Shown piece by piece: positions 23,465 through 32,264 of a stretch of DNA of 64,000 nt (its first letter is position 1; each line of letters begins with the position of its first letter). The position numbers and the translations under genes were made by a program. Source of the stretch: Bradyrhizobium sp. LTSP885 (GTDB lineage: Bacteria > Pseudomonadota > Alphaproteobacteria > Rhizobiales > Xanthobacteraceae); assembly GCF_000938305.1 (NCBI RefSeq), contig NZ_JYMT01000042.1:434001-498000 (forward strand), written 5' to 3'. The notes beneath the pieces are model-generated. The model searched no databases, had not been told where the DNA came from, and was given only the letters and a program-made list of their open reading frames with translations.

Positions 23465-24454
23465 ATGGCGACCAACAAGAAGAAGATTTTCATCACCCAG
23501 ACCTTCTCCCCGGGCGCACGGGCTCTGCTCAACGAACGGGACGATGTTGAAATCGTCGAATTTCCGAACATGATTTCCGCCGAGGCCTTCCAGACCATGC
23601 TGACGCAGCATGCGCCGGTTCATGGCGTCGCGCTCGGCGCGACCCGCTTCGGCGAGCCAGAGCTCGAAGCCTCCGGGGATATGCAGGTCGTGACGCGGAT
23701 CGGTGTCGGTTATGACGCGGTCGACGTGCCGGCGCTGTCGCGCCGCAAGGTGCCGCTGATGGTCGCGGGCACCGCCAACTCGCCGTCGGTCGCCGAACAG
23801 GCGTTGTTCATGATGCTGACGCTGGCCAAGCGCGCGCGGGAAATGCACGCGATGGTGAAAGATGGCACCTGGGCGAAACGGCTCGGCGTACTGCCGTTCG
23901 ACCTCTACGGCAAGACGGTGCTGATCGTGGGCTTTGGCCGGATCGGCACGCGCACCGCCAAGCGCTGCCTCGCGATGGAAATGCAGGTGCTGGTGTACGA
24001 TCCCTACAAGCCGGCCAGCGAAATCACCGCGGCAGGTTGCGAAGCGGTGCCGGACCTCAATGCAGCCCTGTCGCGTTCGGATTTCGTCACCATCCATTGC
24101 CCGAAGACGCCCGAAACCGTCGGCCTGTTCAACGCTGACAGGCTCAAGCACATGAAGCCGGCCGCCTACCTGATCAACACCGCGCGTGGCGGCATCGTCG
24201 ACGAGAAGGCACTGCATGACGCGCTGGTATCGGGCAAGCTCGCCGGCGCCGGCCTTGATGTGTTCGAGGTCGAGCCGCCGCCGGTCGGCCAGCCCCTGCA
24301 CAGCCTGCCGAACGTGATCATGGCGCCGCACGTTGCCGGCGTCACCGTTGAAGCGGTCGATCGGATGAGTGAGCAGACTGCCCGGAATATCCTGAGCGTG
24401 CTGGACGGCAATCCGCTGCGCCAGAACGTGATCAACCAGGACGTTCTCGGCTGA
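23465..24454 (+). CDS. D-2-hydroxyacid dehydrogenase (SerA/hydroxypyruvate reductase family)
   Basis: A 329-residue NAD-dependent D-isomer 2-hydroxyacid dehydrogenase. The Rossmann motif is GFGRIGTRTAKR. Catalytic residues of the family are visible as Arg in INTARGGIVDE, Glu in GAGLDVFEVEPP and His in MAPHVAGVT. The substrate-binding N-terminal domain has RIGVGYDAVDVPAL. It lacks the ACT regulatory domain of biosynthetic SerA, so a catabolic 2-hydroxyacid or 2-oxoacid is more likely. It sits in the ABC importer operon, followed by an amidase. Confidence 0.88.
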   Translation: MATNKKKIFITQTFSPGARALLNERDDVEIVEFPNMISAEAFQTMLTQHAPVHGVALGATRFGEPELEASGDMQVVTRIGVGYDAVDVPALSRRKVPLMVAGTANSPSVAEQALFMMLTLAKRAREMHAMVKDGTWAKRLGVLPFDLYGKTVLIVGFGRIGTRTAKRCLAMEMQVLVYDPYKPASEITAAGCEAVPDLNAALSRSDFVTIHCPKTPETVGLFNADRLKHMKPAAYLINTARGGIVDEKALHDALVSGKLAGAGLDVFEVEPPPVGQPLHSLPNVIMAPHVAGVTVEAVDRMSEQTARNILSVLDGNPLRQNVINQDVLG

Positions 24455-24523
24455 TCTTTCGGCCTTGGTCATTCACGCCGGGACTGAATCTGAAGATCGG
24501 TCCGGCGATGCGGGAGCATGCAG

Positions 24524-25948
24524 ATGGGTTTCAAGGAATTCGGCAATTATGATGCGGTCGGTCTCGCCGAGCTCGTCCGCAAGAAAGACGTAACGGCGCA
24601 AGAGCTGCTCGACAAGGCCATCGCCCGCACGGCGAAGGTCGATCCGCAGATCAACGCTGTTGTCGTCAAGCACTATGATTATGCCGAGCGGCAGATCGCC
24701 AAGGGCTTGCCCGACGGCCCCTTCACCGGCGTGCCGTTTTTGCTCAAGGACCTCGACCTGCTCGCGGGCACCCGCACCACGTCAGGCGCGAGCCTGTTAA
24801 AGGACTTCGTCGCCGACCACAACGGCACGCTGGCCCAGCGCTTTCTCGATTCCGGCGTCACGATCTTCGGCAAGAGCGCAAGCCCGGAATTCGGATTGAT
24901 GCCGACCACGGAATCCCGCCTGTTCGGCCCGACCCGCAATCCCTGGAACCTCGCGCATTCGTCGGGCGGCTCGTCCGGCGGTGCAGGAGCCGCGGTTGCC
25001 GCGCGCATTCTCCCCGTCGCGCATGCGAGCGACGGCGGCGGCTCGATCCGCATCCCGGCATCCGCCTCCGGCGTATTTGGCATGAAGCCGACACGGGCGC
25101 GCAACCCGCTCGGTCCTGACCGCGGCGAAGGCTGGGGCGGCTTTTCCGTCGGCCATGTGCTCAGCATCAGTGTCCGCGACAGTGCGGTGATGATGGACGC
25201 AATCCACGGCCCTGAGCCGTCGAGCCCCTATGTCGCGCCGCCGCCGGAGCGGCCTTTCTCGCAGGAGGTCGGCCGCGACCCCGGCCGGCTCCGCATCAGC
25301 TTCACCGACAAGTCGCCCTATGGCGATGCCATCGATCCCGAGATCGCCCAGGCGGTCCGCGACATCGCCAAGCTTCTGGCGGGCCTCGGCCATCATGTCG
25401 AGGAGCGCGCGCCGCCGCTTGCGGCCGATCCTGGTCCGCTGATGACGACGATCGTCGGTGGCAACACGGCGTTGACGGTGCGATTGCTCGAGCAGCGCGT
25501 CGGCCGCAAATTGACGTCGGACGATGTCGAGCGCCTGACGCTGGCCAGTGCGGAGAATTCGCTGAAGCTGACGCCGGCGGACTATGTCGCCGCGCAACTC
25601 GCCGCGTTCCAGATCTCGCGCGGGCTCGCGGCCTTCTTCGAGAGTTGCGACATCTTCCTCAGCCCGACACTGTGCACGCCGCCGCTCCGTCTCGGCGAAC
25701 TGAACACGATGTCCGAGGATTTCAGCCACATCGCGGAGGTCCTGCGCCGCTACATGCCGGGCACCTCGATGTTCAACATGTCCGGACAGCCGGCAATGTC
25801 GGTGCCGCTGGCCTGGAACAAGGCCGGACTGCCGCTCGGCATGATGTTTGCGGCCAAGCTTGGCCAGGAGGGACTTCTGTTCCGCCTCGCCGGCCAACTC
25901 GAGCAGGTTCACCCCTGGAAGGACAAACGCCCCCCGGTCTGCGCATAG
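24524..25948 (+). CDS. Amidase signature family enzyme
   Basis: A 474-residue amidase with the Ser-cisSer-Lys triad: Lys in GVPFLLKDLD, the Gly/Ser-rich signature HSSGGSSGGAGAAVAA, and the catalytic Ser in SDGGGSIRIPAS. It hydrolyses an amide to acid and ammonia or amine. GGGAG at 24512-24516 lies seven bases before ATG 24524; the ATG at 24518 is too close. As the last gene of the operon, it may cleave an imported amide whose acid product feeds the hydroxyacid dehydrogenase. The substrate is inferred, not shown. Confidence 0.9.
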   Translation: MGFKEFGNYDAVGLAELVRKKDVTAQELLDKAIARTAKVDPQINAVVVKHYDYAERQIAKGLPDGPFTGVPFLLKDLDLLAGTRTTSGASLLKDFVADHNGTLAQRFLDSGVTIFGKSASPEFGLMPTTESRLFGPTRNPWNLAHSSGGSSGGAGAAVAARILPVAHASDGGGSIRIPASASGVFGMKPTRARNPLGPDRGEGWGGFSVGHVLSISVRDSAVMMDAIHGPEPSSPYVAPPPERPFSQEVGRDPGRLRISFTDKSPYGDAIDPEIAQAVRDIAKLLAGLGHHVEERAPPLAADPGPLMTTIVGGNTALTVRLLEQRVGRKLTSDDVERLTLASAENSLKLTPADYVAAQLAAFQISRGLAAFFESCDIFLSPTLCTPPLRLGELNTMSEDFSHIAEVLRRYMPGTSMFNMSGQPAMSVPLAWNKAGLPLGMMFAAKLGQEGLLFRLAGQLEQVHPWKDKRPPVCA

Positions 25949-26029
25949 GCTGACAAACCCCAGCCGTATCAGGTAGATAGGGAGTCGTATCGACGCCACG
26001 GGCTGGCGTCCTGTCTGGAGATCGAAACC

Positions 26030-26548
26030 GTGAGTAAAAACGACCCGACCGACAATGCGCTCGCGGCCATCGCGAGCATTCTCGATCAGACGATCTCGCC
26101 GCCCGAGCCGGCCAAATCGGTAGACAAGGAATTCGCCCCGGTGGAGGAGCCACCGGTGGCAATGCCGCCGCCTTTGCCGCAGTCGATCGCGGCCGAGCAA
26201 GTCGAACCGGAACATGTCGAACCGGAGCATCGAGAGCCCGAGCCGAGCGAACCGCCGCCGATCCAGCCGATCGAGGCCAACGGCTATTCCAAGGCAGGTC
26301 CCGGCCCGATGGCCGCACTGCGCTTCCGATGGACGGTGCGCGAGGACGACGGCCGTTACTATGTCGATGAGACCGTCGGCGAAGGATCGACCCCGCTCGT
26401 CAGCGGCCCGATGGACAAGGACGCCGCGATCAAGTTCGTCGACGATCGCGAGGCTGCGGCACAGCAGCGCTTCGAGCATTTCAAGCACGAGATGATCAGC
26501 CGCACTGCAATCGCCAGCCTCGCGCCCGGGGAGAGCGACGAAAACTAG
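26030..26548 (+). CDS. Hypothetical protein with disordered N-terminal half
   Basis: A 172-residue protein with a GTG start. Residues about 25-85 are Pro/Glu-rich and contain a short repeat (VEPEH twice, then REPEP), which looks disordered. The C-terminal part, FRWTVREDDGRYYVDETV followed by DKDAAIKFVDDREAAAQQRFEHFKHEM, is a small folded unit of one beta hairpin and a long helix. No enzyme motif or family was recognised. It is convergent, with only two bases between stops, on the DUF1993 gene. Confidence 0.65.
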   Translation: MSKNDPTDNALAAIASILDQTISPPEPAKSVDKEFAPVEEPPVAMPPPLPQSIAAEQVEPEHVEPEHREPEPSEPPPIQPIEANGYSKAGPGPMAALRFRWTVREDDGRYYVDETVGEGSTPLVSGPMDKDAAIKFVDDREAAAQQRFEHFKHEMISRTAIASLAPGESDEN

Positions 26549-26550
26549 CC

Positions 26551-27075
26551 TCAAGCCTGCGGCGGCCGCGGTGGTCCCAAAAAGTCCTTCTTCGCGAGAT
26601 CGACGCCGGCATGGCGCAGGATGTCGTAGGCGGTCGCGACATGGAAGAAGAACTGTGGCACGCTGAAGGTCAGGATCAGCGATTGGCCGGTAAAGGACCT
26701 GGTGGCGCCGCTGCGGAACGTGAACACGACCTCCTTGTCGGCAGCCGCATCGATGGCAGCCGGCGGCAGCCCTTGGGCGAAATCGATCGTGGCCGAGATC
26801 CGGGATTTCAGCTCGGCGATATCTGGCTCGGCACCGGGCAATACCAACGGCTCACGGCCTGCCAGCAACGCGCAACTGAGGATGGCGTGGCGGAGCGCCT
26901 CTCCGACCTGCTGGCGAAGGCTGTACATGTTCGGTGAGAGCCGCATCGCCAGCAGCACCTCCGGATCGATCTTGCGAACCTTGGCATGAGCGTCGGCGTG
27001 ATCAAGCAGCGCCGAAAGATTGCGGAGATACGGCACATAGACGCCGATGGATGCGTCCTGGAGTGAGATGGTCAC
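26551..27075 (-). CDS. DUF1993 family protein
   Basis: A 174-residue DUF1993 protein. It has the family pattern YVPYLRNLSALLDHADAHA, then LAMRLSPNMYSLRQQVGEAL, and the distinctive QFFFHVATAYDILRHAGVDLAKKDFLG end. It is a four-helix DinB/YfiT-like fold of unknown function, found mostly in proteobacteria and fungi. No signal or membrane segment. Confidence 0.85.
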   Translation of the reverse strand: MTISLQDASIGVYVPYLRNLSALLDHADAHAKVRKIDPEVLLAMRLSPNMYSLRQQVGEALRHAILSCALLAGREPLVLPGAEPDIAELKSRISATIDFAQGLPPAAIDAAADKEVVFTFRSGATRSFTGQSLILTFSVPQFFFHVATAYDILRHAGVDLAKKDFLGPPRPPQA

Positions 27076-27160
27076 GTCGGCTCCCGGTGGTCTGGCTCAA
27101 TTGCGCCATCTGGTCTAAATGCTGGGCAACGACATGTCATCGGAATTGACGGAGAAGTTC

Positions 27161-27940
27161 ATGTTTCGCGCATTGGCCGGCCTCGTTTTGGCATTGCTCT
27201 TGTCCTCGGCGCATGCCCAGGAGGCCCAAGCCCCGTCGCGCCTCGACGAGATCGTCAAGCGCGGTACGCTGCGTGTCGGCATGACCGGCGACTATTTGCC
27301 TTTCACCTCTCTCGACAGGGAGACCAGGACGTTCCGCGGTTTCGATGTCGACATGGCGCAAGCGCTTGGCAAGGCGCTCGGCGTCAAGGTCGAGTTCGTG
27401 CCGACGGCATGGCCGCAAATGATGAAGGATTTCGAGGCCGACAGTTTTGACATCGCGATGGGCGGCGTCTCCATCACCTTCGACCGGCAGAAGAAGGGTC
27501 TGTTCTCAACGCCGATCATGCGCGAGGGCAAGACGCCGATCGCGCGCTGCGCCGACAACGGCAAATACGACACCATCGCCGAGATCGACAAGCCCGGCAC
27601 CCGCGTCATCGTCAATCCCGGCGGCACCAACGAGCGCTTCGCCCGAGCCAATGTGAAGAGCGCGGACATTCGCGTGTTCAACGACAACACCAAAATCTTC
27701 GACGAGATCGCCAAGGGCGACGCCGACTTGATGATGACCGACTCATCCGAGACGCGCTACCAGCAGAAGCTGCATCCCGGCGTGCTCTGCGCGGTGCATC
27801 CCGACACCCCGTTCGATTTCGCGGAAAAGGCCTACTGGATGCAGCGCGATGTGGCGCTGAAGGCCTTCGTCGACCAATGGCTGCACATCGCGATGGAAGA
27901 CGGCAGCTACAAGAAGATCTACGCCGCATGGTTTGAATAG
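27161..27940 (+). CDS. Periplasmic cyclohexadienyl dehydratase-like (PheC) protein
   Basis: A 259-residue exported protein with signal ALAGLVLALLLSSAHAQ and a family-3 solute-binding fold. The phrases GTLRVGMTGDYLPFT, FDVDMAQALGKALGVKVEF, FDIAMGGVSITFDRQ, VNPGGTNERFARAN, DLMMTDSSETRYQQKLHPG and FDFAEKAYW match the PheC branch, which converts prephenate or arogenate to phenylpyruvate or phenylalanine in the periplasm. GGAG at 27151-27154, six bases before ATG 27161, fixes the start. There is no permease or ATPase next to it, which fits an enzyme better than a transporter part. Confidence 0.75.
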   Translation: MFRALAGLVLALLLSSAHAQEAQAPSRLDEIVKRGTLRVGMTGDYLPFTSLDRETRTFRGFDVDMAQALGKALGVKVEFVPTAWPQMMKDFEADSFDIAMGGVSITFDRQKKGLFSTPIMREGKTPIARCADNGKYDTIAEIDKPGTRVIVNPGGTNERFARANVKSADIRVFNDNTKIFDEIAKGDADLMMTDSSETRYQQKLHPGVLCAVHPDTPFDFAEKAYWMQRDVALKAFVDQWLHIAMEDGSYKKIYAAWFE

Positions 27941-28127
27941 ACCGCGGCAAACACGCCTGCTTCGGTGCGGAAAATTGACCGTCTCCCGGACCGAAACTAG
28001 ACTGCGGTCCAGTGATTGAACCAAAGCCGCTACTCCACGACTTATGATTTGAAAGTGACCTGGGTCACGCTCCGCAAAGCTGCCGCCGGATAGTTTGGGG
28101 ACTGTATTCCCTGCACTGGAGGTCGAG

Positions 28128-28973
28128 ATGAAGAAGCTTCTGGCGATCGCTGCGCTTTTGTTGGCGAGCACGGCCGCTGCGCAGGCGCAATACAGCTTCG
28201 ACTATGGCGGCCGCACCATCCGGATCGATCCCGATCGCGGGACGGTCTCGATCCCTGGCGTCTACGACAATAGCGGCCACCGAACCCGGCGCGCCAAGGG
28301 CGACGACGCCGATCGGAAACGCAAGCCGGCCGCGCCGCAGGAGGCCAAGACGGACACCAAGACCGATCCGCAGGCACCGCCGAGCGAAGCCCCTGCTGCG
28401 GCAGCATCACCGGCACCCGCTCCAGCCGATCAGGCTACCGTTCCGGCGGCGCCGCCGCCTCCTGCGCCGCCTGCCCTGACTGCAACGGAGCCCGCCAACA
28501 CGACCGTGGCGGTGGCGCCATCAGATACGGCAGCGACCACGTCGCCTCCGCCCGCCCCGCCACCCGTGCAACAGCAGGCTGCGCCGACGGCACCGCCGGC
28601 GCCAGCTGCCGTTGCCGCGATTCCGCCTCCGCCGGCTGCCGCACCCAAGCCGGCTCCGAACCCCATGCAGGCGGCGAATTCGCCGCTGGGTGTTTGGCTG
28701 ACGGAAGAGAAGGAAGGCAGGGTCCGCATCGAGCAGTGCGGCGCCAATCTCTGCGGCTACGCCGTCGACAAAAAGTCGAGCGAGAACGGCGAGCAGGTCC
28801 TGATCAACATGAAGCCCGCCAAGGAAAAATGGAGCGGCCGGATCCTCGATCCGAACACCGGCAGCACCTACGATTCCACTATCGCGCTAAAGGGCTCCGA
28901 CACCCTGCGGGTGCAAGGCTGTGCGTTCGGAGGCATGTTCTGCGGCGGCCAGACCTGGACGCGGTCGAATTGA
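28128..28973 (+). CDS. DUF2147 protein with long Pro/Ala-rich linker, exported
   Basis: A 281-residue exported protein. The signal peptide is KKLLAIAALLLASTAAAQAQ. A short N-terminal part (DYGGRTIRIDPDRGTVSIPGVYD) is followed by about 120 residues rich in Pro and Ala, then a C-terminal DUF2147 domain (PLGVWLTEEKEGRVRIEQCGANLCGY, TYDSTI, LRVQGCAFGGMFCGGQTWTR) with Cys residues suited to disulfides. DUF2147 is a lipocalin-like periplasmic domain of unknown role. GGAGG five bases upstream of the ATG fixes the start. Confidence 0.8.
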   Translation: MKKLLAIAALLLASTAAAQAQYSFDYGGRTIRIDPDRGTVSIPGVYDNSGHRTRRAKGDDADRKRKPAAPQEAKTDTKTDPQAPPSEAPAAAASPAPAPADQATVPAAPPPPAPPALTATEPANTTVAVAPSDTAATTSPPPAPPPVQQQAAPTAPPAPAAVAAIPPPPAAAPKPAPNPMQAANSPLGVWLTEEKEGRVRIEQCGANLCGYAVDKKSSENGEQVLINMKPAKEKWSGRILDPNTGSTYDSTIALKGSDTLRVQGCAFGGMFCGGQTWTRSN

Positions 28974-28986
28974 TTGACGTGAAATT

Positions 28987-29071
28987 GTAGCCCGGATGAA
29001 GCGCAGCGTAATCCGGGACCGCGCCACATGACAGATCGACCCGGATTACGCTTCGCTCCATCCGGGCTACA
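28987..29071. repeat. Palindromic intergenic repeat (GTAGCCCGGAT type)
   Basis: The left arm, from 28987, reads GTAGCCCGGATGAAGCGCAG; the right arm, ending at 29071, is its near-perfect complement. Both include the phrase CGTAATCCGGG. The whole can fold into one long hairpin of about 85 bases. The form matches highly repeated palindromes I recall from Bradyrhizobium intergenic regions. Copy number cannot be judged from one window. Confidence 0.75.
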
Positions 29072-29079
29072 GAAAGCAA

Positions 29080-29106
29080 AAAAGCCCCGCTGTGTGCGGG
29101 GCTTTT
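29080..29106. terminator. Bidirectional rho-independent terminator
   Basis: AAAAGCCCCGC (29080-29090) and GCGGGGCTTTT (29096-29106) form a perfect 11-bp stem with loop TGTGT and U-runs on both strands. It lies between the convergent DUF2147 and cupin genes. Confidence 0.88.
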
Positions 29107-29127
29107 CGTTTGGGTATCAGCTGCGGC

Positions 29128-29532
29128 TCAGCCGAGCTTGCCGCCGTATTCCTCGTCGGTGACATGCTCCATCCAGGTCGAATAGACACCGTCGAGCGCC
29201 TCCTGCATGGCGATGTGGGTCATGCTGTTGCCCGGCGACGCGCCGTGCCAGTGCTTCTCGTTCGGCGGGATCCAGACGGTGTCGCCGGGCCGGATTTCCC
29301 TGATCGGGCCGCCCTTGGCCTGCACGCGGCCGATGCCTGAGACCACGTAAAGCGTCTGGCCGAGCGGATGGGTGTGCCAAGCGGTACGCGCGCCGGGCTC
29401 GAACGAGACACGCGAGGCGTTCAGCCGCGCCGGCGCGGGCGCCATGTTGATGGGGTCCTGCAGCACCGATCCGGTAAAGTTCTCCTGCGGCGCGCGGCGG
29501 GTCGGCCGCGAGCCGGAAACGTGGATATCCAT
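29128..29532 (-). CDS. Cupin-domain protein ((R)-mandelonitrile-lyase-like)
   Basis: A 134-residue single-cupin protein. The metal motif is complete: RTAWHTHPLGQTLYVVSG (His, His, Gln in place of Glu) and IPPNEKHWHGA (His). MTHIAMQE follows. The layout with H-x-H-x4-Q and KHWHGA matches small manganese-dependent hydroxynitrile lyase-like cupins and carboxymuconolactone-associated cupins. The natural substrate is unknown. GAGG precedes ATG 29532. It lies 23 bases after the RraA-like gene and is probably cotranscribed with it. Confidence 0.83.
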   Translation of the reverse strand: MDIHVSGSRPTRRAPQENFTGSVLQDPINMAPAPARLNASRVSFEPGARTAWHTHPLGQTLYVVSGIGRVQAKGGPIREIRPGDTVWIPPNEKHWHGASPGNSMTHIAMQEALDGVYSTWMEHVTDEEYGGKLG

Positions 29533-29555
29533 GGACTTACCTCGCTTTGTTGAAG

Positions 29556-30254
29556 TTATTTCTTGCTTGCGGCGTAGCGCGCCTTGGTCTCGGCGTTCAT
29601 CGGGTAGAGGCCGGGCAATGGGGCGCCATTGTTCACCTCGTTGACGATCCAGGCTTCCATCCGTTCCTGCTCCGGCCCTTCCGCCAGGATCAGGTCGAGG
29701 AAGGCCTGCGGGATCAGTACCGCGCCGTCCTGGTCCGCGACCACGACGTCGTTCGGAAACACCGCAACGCCGCCACAACCGATCGGCTCACCCCAGCCGA
29801 CAAACGTCAGCCCCGCGACCGACGGCGGCGCGGCATAGCCATCGCACCACACCGGCAAGCCGGTCCCGAGCACGCCCTCGAGGTCGCGCACCACGCCGTC
29901 GGTGATCAGCGCTGCCACCCCGCGCTTGACCATGCGCGCGCAGAGGATGTCGCCGAAGATGCCGGCGTCGGTGATGCCCATCGAATCGACCACGGCGATG
30001 CAGCCTTCCGGCATCGCCTCGATCGCGGTGCGGGTCGAAATCGGCGACGACCAGGATTCCGGCGTCGCCAGATCCTCGCGGGCCGGCACGAAGCGCAGCG
30101 TGAAGGCGGGCCCAACCAGCCGCTTCTGCCCGGGCTTCAGCGGCTTGGTGCCGCGCATCCAGACGTTACGCAGTCCCTTCTTGAGCAGGACCGTGGTGAT
30201 GGTGGCGGTGGACACGTGCGACAGCGTCGCGATCGCTTCGGCGGACAGGGACAT
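29556..30254 (-). CDS. RraA / 4-hydroxy-4-methyl-2-oxoglutarate aldolase family protein
   Basis: A 232-residue RraA-fold protein. Characteristic parts are VSTATITTVLLKKGLRNVWMRG, FGDILCARMVKRGVAALITDGVVRDL with the Arg-Asp of the aldolase site, and PNDVVVADQDGAVLIP. Such proteins either inhibit RNase E or act as divalent-metal class II aldolases/decarboxylases of 2-oxo-dicarboxylates. With a cupin partner and the 5-oxoprolinase genes divergent from it, a metabolic aldolase role is more likely. Start ATG 30254 is preferred; 30296 is possible, but neither has a good ribosome site. Confidence 0.82.
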   Translation of the reverse strand: MSLSAEAIATLSHVSTATITTVLLKKGLRNVWMRGTKPLKPGQKRLVGPAFTLRFVPAREDLATPESWSSPISTRTAIEAMPEGCIAVVDSMGITDAGIFGDILCARMVKRGVAALITDGVVRDLEGVLGTGLPVWCDGYAAPPSVAGLTFVGWGEPIGCGGVAVFPNDVVVADQDGAVLIPQAFLDLILAEGPEQERMEAWIVNEVNNGAPLPGLYPMNAETKARYAASKK

Positions 30255-30468
30255 CTGGGAGGATAGCTCCGGTGGGAGGAATGAGACGGGGCGCATCTTG
30301 CGGGGCCAGACCCTCGCGTCAAGGGCCGCGCGCGAATTCTGCGATCACCAGATCTTATCGCCGATATGCCGATTAATTTATTGAAGTTGCTGCATCATTT
30401 TGCACGAAGCGAATTCCACTCGGCATCAAAACACGCTAGCTTGATGCACCAAGAGTCCGCTCAATCCG

Positions 30469-31200
30469 ATGCCCGAAACCTTAAACCCTCCCCGCCTTTT
30501 GCCGAGTGGCGACAGCGCCATCACGGTGGAATTCAGCCGCACCATCGACGAGGCCGCCAACCGGCGGGTGCTGGCGCTCGACCGCCTCATCGCCGCCGAA
30601 CCGATCGCTGGCATCACCGAGACGGTGCCGACCTATCGGTCGCTGCTCGTCCATTACGATCCCGTGCAGATCGATTTCGACGCGCTTGGCGAGCAACTGC
30701 TTGCGCGCGCGGAACAGGCGCTGCCGACTGCGGCCGGCACGCGGCGCTGGCGCATTCCGGTCGCCTATGGCGGCGAGCACGGCGCCGATCTCGAGGACGT
30801 GGCGAAGACGCTCAACACCACGCCCGACGACATCGTCGCGCGCCATGTTGCGGGCGACTATCGCGTCGCCATGATCGGCTTCACGCCCGGCTGGTCCTAT
30901 CTCAGCGGACTGGAGACGTTCCTGCACATGCCGCGCCGCCAGAATCCGCGTCTGCTGACGCCGGCCGGCACCGTCTCGATCGGCGGCATTCAGACCGGCG
31001 TGCAATGCCTCGCCGGCCCCAGCGGCTGGCACCTGCTTGGCCGCACCGCTGTGCGAACCTACCAGCTGCATCGCGACCCGATCTTCTTGCTGGAGCCGGG
31101 CGACGCCATCACCTTCACGGCGGTCGACGCCAAGACCTTTGCCGACCAGGATCGCGCGGCCGAGGCCGGCGCGTTCATCGCCGAACTGGTGACACCATGA
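30469..31200 (+). CDS. pxpB: 5-oxoprolinase subunit PxpB
   Basis: A 243-residue KipI-type subunit. Family phrases are LLPSGDSAITVEFS, YRSLLVHYDP, IPVAYGGEHGADLEDVA, GFTPGWSYLSGLE, PRLLTPAGTVSIGGIQTGV and the end of the allophanate-hydrolase-like domain. With PxpC and PxpA it makes the ATP-dependent enzyme that opens 5-oxoproline (pyroglutamate) to glutamate. It has a four-base overlap with pxpC. The ribosome site is weak. Confidence 0.9.
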   Translation: MPETLNPPRLLPSGDSAITVEFSRTIDEAANRRVLALDRLIAAEPIAGITETVPTYRSLLVHYDPVQIDFDALGEQLLARAEQALPTAAGTRRWRIPVAYGGEHGADLEDVAKTLNTTPDDIVARHVAGDYRVAMIGFTPGWSYLSGLETFLHMPRRQNPRLLTPAGTVSIGGIQTGVQCLAGPSGWHLLGRTAVRTYQLHRDPIFLLEPGDAITFTAVDAKTFADQDRAAEAGAFIAELVTP

Positions 31201-32234
31201 GCAAGCTCGTCGTCACCTCGATCGGTCCGGCGAGTTCGGTGCAGGACGGTGGGCGCCCGGGATCACAGCGCTACGGCCTGACGCCGAGCGGCGCGATGGA
31301 CCGGCTGGCGCTCGCGGCCGCCAACACGCTGGTCGGCAACGACCTGTTTGCGGCAGCCGTCGAGATCGGTCCGTTCGGCGCCAGCTTCACGGCGCATGGC
31401 GGCGCGGTGCGCGTGGCGCTCGCCGGTGCGCCCCGCAACGCCGACATCGGCGGGCGCGCCGTCGCCTTCGACAGCTCGGTGACGCTCGCCGACGGCGAAA
31501 CCCTCACTCTCGGCTTTGCCCGCGGTGGCTCGTTCAGCTATCTGGCGATCGAGCATGGCATTGCAGGCGAACCGATGTTCGGCAGCCTCGCGGTCAACGC
31601 CCGCGCCGGGCTCGGCAGCCCCTATCCGCGCCCGCTGCAGAGCGGCGACGAGTTGAAGACGCAAGCTGCGAGCGGCGCGGCCGAGCGCCGGATCGAGCTA
31701 CCGGCGACTCCAGAAGCGCCGATCCGCGTTCTGTTCGGGCCGCAGGACGACGAGTTTTCCGACGAGAACAAGAAGCTGTTCGTGGACAGCGAATGGAAGA
31801 TTTCCGCCACCAGCGACCGCATGGGCTACCGGCTCGAAGGTCCGCAGATCAAGCATCTGCACGGCCACAACATCGTTTCCGATGGCACCGTGAACGGCAG
31901 CATCCAGGTGCCCGGCAACGGCCAGCCGATCGCGCTGATGCCGGACCGCGGCACCAGCGGCGGCTACCCGAAGATCGCGACCGTGATATCGGCCGATTTC
32001 GGCCGCTTCGCCCAGATCTCCGCCGGCCGCCCGTTCCGCTTCAAGGCGGTGACCATGGCGGAAGCGCAGGCGGAGACCAAGACGTTCCGCGACCTGCTGC
32101 GGTCCCTGCCCGATCGCCTTCGCGGGATCGACGAGTTCGGGCTCAACATCGAGGCGCTGCGAGATGCTAACGTCGCCGGCCAGGCGGTCAGCGCCACCGA
32201 CGCCGCGACGTGGCAGGTTGCCGCAGCCGGCTAG
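31197..32234 (+). CDS. pxpC: 5-oxoprolinase subunit PxpC
   Basis: A 345-residue KipA/biotin-dependent-carboxylase-related subunit. Family phrases are SIGPASSVQDGGRPGSQRYG, SGAMDRLALAAANTLVGN, RVLFGPQDDEF, DRMGYRLEGP, GSIQVPGNGQPIALMPDRGT and GYPKIATVI. The ATG at 31197 overlaps the pxpB stop (ATGA). It partners with PxpB to activate 5-oxoproline for the PxpA hydrolase. Confidence 0.9.
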   Translation: MSKLVVTSIGPASSVQDGGRPGSQRYGLTPSGAMDRLALAAANTLVGNDLFAAAVEIGPFGASFTAHGGAVRVALAGAPRNADIGGRAVAFDSSVTLADGETLTLGFARGGSFSYLAIEHGIAGEPMFGSLAVNARAGLGSPYPRPLQSGDELKTQAASGAAERRIELPATPEAPIRVLFGPQDDEFSDENKKLFVDSEWKISATSDRMGYRLEGPQIKHLHGHNIVSDGTVNGSIQVPGNGQPIALMPDRGTSGGYPKIATVISADFGRFAQISAGRPFRFKAVTMAEAQAETKTFRDLLRSLPDRLRGIDEFGLNIEALRDANVAGQAVSATDAATWQVAAAG

Positions 32235-32264
32235 ATCAAGATCAACAACAACGGACCTGCTGTC

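Noticed and set aside
24797..26554. 585-codon minus-strand frame opposite the amidase and the next gene
   Set aside because: It spans two unrelated genes and their gap, is Arg-rich and matches no family.
30366..32234. Single frame running through pxpB and pxpC, as if a fused protein
   Set aside because: The part before 31197 is an out-of-frame shadow of pxpB; PxpC starts at the ATG that overlaps the pxpB stop.
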